Shown here: positions 57,131-64,000 of the stretch, piece after piece | How positions within the stretch are numbered: position 1 is the stretch's first letter | Layout: every line of letters begins with the position of its first letter | Assembly (NCBI RefSeq): GCF_958450345.1 | Contig: NC_088783.1 | Coordinates: forward strand, 14,759,701-14,823,700 | Source of the DNA: Calliphora vicina | Taxonomy: Eukaryota > Arthropoda > Insecta > Diptera > Calliphoridae | DNA length: 64,000 nucleotides | Direction of reading: 5' to 3' | Program-made: the position numbers and the translations under genes | Notes under the pieces: generated by a model | What the model was told of the DNA's origin: nothing | Seen by the model: only the letters and a program-made list of their open reading frames with translations | Database searches by the model: none

Positions 57131-57429
57131 TTTAAGTTTACTTTAATAATATCGGACTAACCGTTTTTGAGTAATCATAAATTATGTGGAGAAACTTATA
57201 AAAAATTTACCTAAACATTTTTTTTTAAAAAAACCTCTCCATAGAATTTAAAATTTGGATCATGTTTGTACTACTGGAACCATAATACATCAAAATTGTG
57301 TAGTGGTTTAAAAAGCCTCTAAATTATTTTCGATTTTGTTGCCCTCTGTAATTAATTGAGAATAAATGACAGATATTTCCCTTCAAAATGACATATAAGC
57401 TATTAAAAACAAAAAACAAATAATATCTT

Positions 57430-57800
57430 CTAAAATAATACACGAAATTATATGTATAAGTAAGTAAGGGCTTTTGGTACTTTTTGAATCGACTGCTACT
57501 TTTTATTTTTTCTAAGGGAATATTTGATTTTTTCTATAATATCATTAAATTAGATAGATCTGATCTTGAGTGAGTGCGAATCCAATCAATGGTACATTCT
57601 ATTGTACATTCAAGGGACTAAGTGGACTAATGAATCGAAAAGCATTACGTTAAACACATTTGAATGATTCTAAGAGAATGCGAATCCCCTAAGGATTATG
57701 AATGAAATTTCTTGAATTTTATAAATTAACGAACTTTTGAAACATACAATTAGACCCATTTGATCCTGACTAAAGTAGGTTTATGTTATGATCAATTTTA
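57430..57800 (+). mobile_element. Helitron-family fragment (right part of the split copy)
   Basis: GGCTTTTGGTACTTTTTGAA, TGATCTTGAGTGAGTGCGAA, TGAATGATTCTAAGAGAATG and TGATCCTGACTAAAGTAGG continue the decayed ~115-bp units. Together with 53860-54541 it looks like one older copy split by the TIR element. Confidence 0.5.
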
Positions 57801-60560
57801 TGCGATCTAATATAACTAGTCTTTGTAAAGATACACATCTACATAGGAGATATAACAAAAACTATTATTTAAAAACAACCAACAAAACTCTAGCATATTT
57901 AACTGGATCAAATGTATATTTATAGCCGACCATACTTCCTTAGTTGTTTGTTTGTGTAAGTATTAACAGGTAAAAATGTATGTGTGTGTATTGGAGTGTG
58001 TCCTTGGGTTTGTGTGTAGACAAACAGATGTTTACCTTTAAAACTGGAACAAAATTCATAAACGAGAAATAAAAACAAGATAAAAAAAGTATATTTTGAT
58101 TAAATATATGAGAGAGTTGGCTGCTGGCTGGAATGGGTGTTGCAGGCGTTGCAATCTTCAGCTAAAGCATTTTGAGTTAATGTATTTAGAGTGTTTGTGA
58201 ATGTATGTGTGTCTTTTAGCTGTAGTACAGATGTTTTTTGCTTTTCATTTTCATATCATATTTTTTGTTGTTTTTATTATTTTTTTAGAAAAAAAAGCAT
58301 CAAAAACAAAAATATAAATGACAACAACTTTTCAATTTAGTTTATGGAAAATCCTGGAAAAGTAAGCGAATCTACTGCTAAACCCAGCTACGGTATGCTT
58401 GACTTAAAATGGTTTAGCTTGTTTTTCTTTTGGTTTTTTATATGAATTTAAAGGAATGAGGTCTTAGCTGGATTATGACATTCGAAAATAATTGCAACAA
58501 TAGAAATTAAAATGTCTCTCAGTTGTATAGAAGACGGGCTGGCTGCTAGAAGCTAAGCGTGTGGGTTTTAGGGTAAATTAGGAATTAGAAAAAGTACATT
58601 TTTTATCGAATGGAAGAGCCAGAGAAAAAATATAGTTGTACCTGATCGCAGCAAGCATTTTAACATGATTACAAGTTATTTAACAATGTTATGGTTACTG
58701 CAATTATTAATATTGTTGCCGTAACCATAATACAATTCACATGATTGCAGCAAACATTATTGCAGTAATTAAGTATAAGTTTGACGCAATCATATTTATC
58801 TTCACAATCATAAATATCATTGCTAAATCATGTGAATCGTAACTGTAATATGTTATCGCAACTATATCTAATTACAGTAACCATAATATGCTTGAAACAT
58901 GCTAAACTATATATTTATCTGGGTAACATCTTTTGTTTGAGATTCTGTGAAAGCATGTTATAGAAGAAAATGATTCCATTCTTTTGTAAGAATGTTGTGC
59001 AAAGCCGGCTGGCTGTCTGTCTTCCTGCTTGTTACCTTATGTACTCGTACAGTCGTATTACTTTTCGTTTGATTGCGCAATTTCAATATAAAGCGCGCAT
59101 TATGTAGCGCCTGATGCTGATTAGAAATCGATGAGCAGCAATTGATATTTTCCTCTTACTCCTGCTGCAGCTGCTGGTGCTGCCGCTGTTGTTAACGTTG
59201 GCATTAGTGTTGTTTGTTTGGTTAGTGATGTGAGTGAGTGAGTTTAGCGTTTTGTTTTGGTGTTGGTGTGTTGTTTTGTTACCAATTCCGAGCAGCAATG
59301 GCAATAATATTGTTGTTGATGAGTTGTAGAAGATGAAGAGTGGTGGAGGTATTATAATGAAACTCCGGCGTTCGAATAACAAACAGGCACAGTATGGTGC
59401 AATAAATGACTGAACAAACGAACGAATGAATGAACGAATGTATTGCATAAATCAAAATGATTTCGAAATCAATTTTGAAGCGCTAAACGAAAATATCATT
59501 GGAATATTATGATGGCAAAACAGCTAAACAAAATGAGCAAAACTAAAAGAATAAACAAATGGCTGTTGGCTGTGGATAGAAAGATGGATAGTCGGACGCA
59601 TAGATATAGGTGAATGGATTGGTTAGATATGGCTGGTTTATGATGGTTGTACAGATAGATGAATGAATGGATGGATGGATGATAGAATGAATAGTTGCCA
59701 GTTTGGCTATCTACATGTACGTAATATATATGCAAATATGTATGTGTATGAACATTTTGAAAACGGATGCAAAATATGGCACGTAAATGTTATTAATAGA
59801 AAAACTGTAGCAGCAACAGCAACTGCTGTACCAACAATAACGATAACAACAGCGATGTCAACACAGCCACCAACAACGTCAACATAACAACGTGTTATTT
59901 GAATTTGCCTTATCAATTTGAAGAGGGTGTGTTAAAAAGATGTGTTACTAAATGTGTGTTAACAGTGAGTCAGAAAAAACTTATACTTGTTTTAGTTATA
60001 CTTGTTAAAGTTAAATAAAACTTAAACCATTCAATATAAAATTCCTCAAAAATACTTAAATTTATTCAAATATTAAACAAATTCATTAAACATTAAAATA
60101 TTCCTGACATCCTCCCATTAAATATTTTATAGTTGCTTCCGTTACCTTTTTGGGCGAGGCCTCGGACATGTCCTGGGATACCTTTCCTGTGTTGTTTAAT
60201 TCTTATTTTACAAGAGGCCAATACCTTTCCACTGCACTATAGACAATTTTACCCATTTTTGTGGCCAAAACTATAAGGAAACACTGAACAAGATGAAAAT
60301 CGGTATACGGGGGTTTTCAAGGTTTCTGATTTCGAATCTGAGGTAAAATTTTTGATATTAAAAATGGCGGATCCAATATGGCGGCTTAATAATTGAAAAT
60401 TTCTGAATTACAATTAGAAACATTTGAAACACAATTGGAAATGGTTATACTAAAATAAACATAAATACCAGCACTTTTATTATTATCCTCTATATACATA
60501 CGTATATTTTTTTAATTTTCTTTGCTGAATTACAAGAAAATTTATAATAGAATTTGCTTG
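57801..60560. other. unassigned DNA with simple repeats
   Basis: TGTGTGTGTATTGG near 57980, GCTGCAGCTGCTGGTGCTGC near 59165 and GAATGAATGGATGGATGGATG near 59660. The 121-codon minus frame at 59083-59448 ends in Ser/Asn-rich text over triplet repeats and shows no domain. At 60350-60390 ATGGCGGATCCAATATGGCGG is a short direct repeat. No host gene recognised. Confidence 0.4.
58650..58920. repeat. palindrome-rich block, possible decayed MITE
   Basis: TATGGTTACTGCAATTA near 58690 is mirrored by TAATTACAGTAACCATAAT near 58870, and variants of GTAACCATAATA and CACATGATTGCAGCAA recur between them. Ends and TSD are not clear. Confidence 0.4.
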
Positions 60561-60561
60561 T

Positions 60562-61120
60562 TTTTATACCCACCAACAAAATAGATGGAGGTTATATTGA
60601 TTTTGTCATTCAGTTTATAGCACATCGAAATGTTTATCGCAGATCCTCAATATTATGGGTCCATATACAATTCTAAGACGATATAGCTATGTCCGTCCGT
60701 CTGTCTGTTTGTCGAAAGCATCAGAAATGTTTGGTATTAATATTAGGCTAAATCGGCCAAGTATAACCAGAGTTGTGGAATAAAATGTGAGACAACCTTG
60801 ATATTTTTTTCAAATCATTTTTTACACACTTTATTCCTATGATAAAAGGACTAGCTCACAAAACGATAGTTTCTTTGTATGGGTTCATATTTCACCAAAT
60901 CCCCTATATAAAGTCCACATCCGGAAATCTCTTAAATACGCATAAATCTCTTTTAAATAGCACTATTAGGTTACAATTCAACAAAAGTAATCGTCGCGAC
61001 ACACTGAATTTTATGAATATCGGCCCCTAATTGGTCATAGCTCTCATATAAAGTCCACTTCCATATTATATTGGTGGTGGGTATTGATTCGTCACAGCCT
61101 AATATAACAGTATTACTTGT
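60562..61120 (+). mobile_element. DINE-1-like element, family C
   Basis: 5' TTTTTATACCCACCAACAAA followed by GATGGAGGTTATATTG. The interior has GTCCGTCCGTCTGTCTG, AATCGGCCAAGT and CGGCCCCTAATTGGTCATAG. The 3' end has ATTGGTGGTGGGTATTGATT, CGTCACAGCC and TAATATAACAGTATTACTTG then T-rich DNA. It follows the same plan as families A and B (ATACCC start, GGGTAT near the end, CTTGT terminus), though its 3' hairpin is weak here. Confidence 0.75.
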
Positions 61121-62190
61121 TGCTTTTAACTTATTTTGTTTATATTTAATTTTAAATTAAATTGATTGTTTATTTAATACTTTTTTACAACAATGACTCT
61201 GCATGCAATGCTATTTGTTTTTAATAATTTTCTAAATATTCCAATACAAATAATAAATAATTTTGTTTATTATTTTACTATTATTTCAAACTTAGTATGT
61301 TGTTGTTACAAATATTACCAATAATCCTGATAAATTTTAAGTTATAAAAAAAAAAATAAAAAATAAAATTGAAGTTGTCTGTCACAACAAAACCAAAACC
61401 ACATCTGTAGTGTGATTTGATATATAGACGAAATCCTAAAGTCTATTATTACCATTCTGTGAATTTTATTTCTATCTTATTTTATTTTTTTGATTTATAT
61501 TGTACGTTTGAGTAGCACTTGAATCCTTTTCTATGTACTCTTTTTTCTCTTACTTTTCTGTTGATGTCTATGTCTGTAAGTCACTTTCTTTTTTAGGAAG
61601 GGGACATTTTTGTAGTAAAATTGTCAAGTTAGCTTCCAAAATGGATAGATACATATATGTTTGAATAAATTGTATTGAGGATTTTGTTGGTAATAAGAGA
61701 GCATTTCAATGTATGATGATGAGTCTTAACCATATGCTCTGTAGTGTCTTTGTGTTTGCCTGAGAGTGTGGATTATCCTTAAGTTTTTATAGCCAATTGG
61801 CTTTTCGATTATTGCACGTATTGACACTTCTTTTAAATTATATTATTTGTATTAAATTATACACAAATTATTCCAGAGAGCTATTCAGGCTTAAAAAGAT
61901 TCTTTAAAATCTTGAATAATTTACAAAGAAAATATGTAACATATTTGTTACGTAGAGTAAAAATATTTTAAATTTATTGTTACAGTAAAAAATATCAGTA
62001 TATTTGAGACCCAAGTTTAAAGGACTATAACAGGAAAATGGAGAGGCCCATAAATAAAAGCTATACACTTAATAAAGGCTTATATCAATGTTTATATATG
62101 TTTTGAAGTATGAATTTCTATATGCTAAAACAATTGAGACATATGTAATTTAGTAAAGCAGTAAAATATTAAAAAAAGTTAACAAAAATA
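61121..62190. other. unassigned AT-rich DNA
   Basis: No gene or element recognised. Confidence 0.4.
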
Positions 62191-62199
62191 TGATTAAAC

Positions 62200-62426
62200 A
62201 TTTTTTGAACTTCTGGCGCTTCCCTCGAGAAAACGAAATGTCCAATTGAAAATCCCATTTGTATTGGAGGAGAGCAGATTGTCAGCTTCCGAAAAAACTT
62301 CGTTTTTCCAAATTTTGAAGATACCGATTTTTATAATTTTGTCCACCTAACCGACTTTTTTGGCCTCCAATTTACGAGGTGAATTGGCCACCAAGATCAT
62401 GCGATTTGACGCCGTTAGACTTTTTC
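62200..62426 (+). pseudogene. DDE transposase fragment of the QQDGxxCH type
   Basis: Codons 62382-62426 read NWPPRSCDLTPLDFF, the signature block shared with the pseudogene at 32945-33320. The sequence before it is degraded. It is cut at 62426, where a mariner remnant in the opposite direction begins. Confidence 0.65.
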
Positions 62427-62431
62427 AATGT

Positions 62432-62740
62432 ACAATTGTACAATATAAATTTATTCATTGTTAACTAGGATTCCGAATCAAGCCAATTTCGGATACACTG
62501 TTCTAAGGTGAACGTATGACAGAAAGAGAGTTCTGCATCCATCGAAACAAATAGTAGACGGCCGGGGCACGGTCTGGACAAAAAAAACGGTGAAGCAAAA
62601 CTTCCCAACAACTTCATCCCAAATAGTTTTTAACAAGTATTGGAACATGTGGCCGAGCGTTGTCATGATGGAATATTACCGTTGAGTGTCTGGCCTCATA
62701 TTTTGGGCGTTTTTCGGTCAATGCTCTTAACGAGTTTATC
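62432..62740 (-). pseudogene. mariner remnant (3' third), minus strand
   Basis: Read right to left: a KTPKI-like piece (the EKRPEY region), then the block encoding IFHHDNARPHVPILVKNYL (second catalytic Asp), EVVGKFCFT (the EVLPHPPYS region), PRPSTICFDGCRT in a shifted frame, and the tail toward ATATAAATTTATTCA. Frameshifts throughout; Mos1-like family. Confidence 0.8.
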
Positions 62741-64000
62741 TCACACTCGTATTGTGTAAATCAAAAGAGTCGATAGCGTTCAGCCTCTAGTATCCATGAA
62801 TACCGAGCACTGATTTAAAAACATTTAAAATTATATCTAAAATATACACTTGCTTTTAATTGATACAAATGTTACCCGCTAGAAGATACCTTTTAAAATA
62901 TTTTACCTCAAGTTTCCCTAAGCCTAATGTCAAATCTACTTTAGAACAAATTCATACACCATTAAGATAAATTAATTAATAAAACGTTGCTCTAGCTTTT
63001 GTTTTAATGAATTTTAGGAAATTCATAAATTATACTAGAGTATTAAGTGAAACTTTTTTGCCAAAGATGATGCCAGGCAATTACGCATTATGGTAACTAT
63101 AAACACAACATTAATAATACCCAGAAATAAATATTTATAACGAAACCATATTTTTCCAACCGAAAAGGGAACAAAACAACCAAAAATATAAACACCTTAA
63201 ATTAGTACATTTGAGACATTCAAAGAAAGCTCTTGGAAATTTGTTCACAAGTTCTACGACGTCTAAGTCTAAGTGTGTGTGTGGTAAGAAGTGTCTGGTG
63301 TTTTGATACATGTGTCTGGATGCCTGGATACGTAATTCAGTGTTCGTTCCTTCATGATGCCTATAAAATAGTGAGTAGTCTACACATAGACACTTCAAAC
63401 ACTTGCCATATTTTATACTTACACGATTAAATTTACATGTGTCTACCCACCAACCCACCATTATACAGGAATAAGGAATAAGTATGTGTGAATGGGTGAG
63501 ATGAGATGTGTAAGGATACATAAATTTGTATCCTCAAACCTTTAGCATGGTAAAAATATACCTTGTGTTTAAGTGTGTGGAGTTTATGGAGGTAGAGGTT
63601 TATTTGACTATCTATCTGTCTGTCTGCCTGTTCGTTCATTTATCATTGTCGCTTTTGACTTGGGCTTAACAAGAATCTGTTGTTAGTTGTTGCTGGTTGC
63701 TGCTGCTGTTGTTGGTAGTGCTAGTACTTGTACTGCGCCATCATGTTGCTGGTTATTGAAACAAATCGCAAATTCATACATTAATTCATTAATTCATTCA
63801 TCCAACCATCCATCTATCCATTCTTCCAATCGTTTGCTTGTTTTTTCTTTTTTTATCTACAAAAACTTCAACATTTACACTCTTACAAGTATGAGTTTTG
63901 AGGACATTCATACATCTCTCTGGCATCACTTCATCACTTCATTCATTCATTTATTTCACTTAATGCCACACTCTACAGCCTTCTTGTTTATTTTTAGCTT
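62741..64000. other. unassigned DNA with simple repeats
   Basis: TTGCTGCTGCTGTTGTTGG near 63700 and TTCATTAATTCATTCATCC near 63785. The 128-codon minus frame at 63135-63521 has no domain I recognise. No gene called. Confidence 0.4.

Larger units (their letters stand above)
54542..57348. mobile_element. 2.8-kb TIR element with TAA TSD and two nested DINE-1-like insertions
   Basis: It begins CACAGGGCAACAAAATCG and ends, inverted, CAGAGGGCAACAAAATCG. TAA flanks both sides (54539-54541 and 57349-57351). The inverted arms, ignoring insertions, are about 250 bp and share TTTTAAACCACTACACAATTT and CACATAATTTAT(A/G)AT. Without its insertions it is about 1.43 kb, mostly ~360-bp tandem repeats. No transposase. 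TWA target and CAC-type ends resemble those of 44533-46943. PIF/Harbinger-type mobilisation is inference. Confidence 0.82.

Noticed and set aside
59083..59448. 121-codon frame with Ser/Asn-rich part
   Set aside because: It lies on triplet and simple repeats. No known domain, splice signals or neighbouring exons.

Overview
The window looks like a gene-free, very AT-rich stretch of a higher fly genome, most likely a calyptrate such as a blow fly, house fly or stable fly relative. It could be intergenic or the inside of a very long intron. Three things point that way: several families of DINE-1/INE-1-like helentron-derived elements typical of flies, many decayed mariner copies, and the CAA/CAG-rich, poly-T-rich low-complexity DNA common in fly non-coding sequence. 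I found no host exon, tRNA, rRNA, CRISPR array or bacterial-type operon. Most short open frames are chance frames, transposon debris or repeat translations. All element names and boundaries are read by eye, so ends without a target-site duplication (TSD) are approximate.

Layout. 0-5 kb: decayed hAT-like and piggyBac-like MITEs and a palindromic MITE (family D). 5.3-6.17 kb: a satellite of 19-bp units passing into 22-bp units around a shared hairpin core. 9.6-11.3 kb: jockey-like LINE scraps and a mariner carrying a nested MITE. 13.9-25 kb: remains of a degenerate ~340-bp tandem repeat, broken up by a hAT-like MITE, a long-TIR element, mariners, a solo LTR and a DINE-1-like element. 25.3-26.2 kb: a LINE reverse-transcriptase fragment with an intact YADD motif. 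26.7-28.7 kb: a DINE-1-like element split by a hAT-like element with an exact 8-bp TSD. 31.5-33.3 kb: two tandem mariner remnants and a second type of DDE transposase pseudogene. 35.1-38.3 kb: a ~1.9-kb 12-bp satellite lying between two opposite-facing broken mariners. 38.7-41.7 kb: a hAT-like element holding a family D copy and a Helitron. 42.7-43.6 kb: a deleted mariner interrupted by a solo LTR. 44.5-46.9 kb: a 2.4-kb element with ~600-bp inverted ends. 47-52 kb: hAT, Helitron, mariner, DINE-1-like and piggyBac-like pieces. 53.9-57.8 kb: a Helitron copy split by a TIR element that itself holds two DINE-1-like insertions. 60.6-62.7 kb: a third DINE-1-like family and two transposase fragments.

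Nothing here acts as a working pathway. The biology is a layered insertion history plus two clean tandem arrays. The most notable signal is the 12-bp array at 35.9-37.8 kb. Each typical unit reads through TCAAGGTCA, the extended half-site bound by monomeric nuclear receptors of the FTZ-F1/ERR type, so by eye it holds on the order of a hundred head-to-tail copies.
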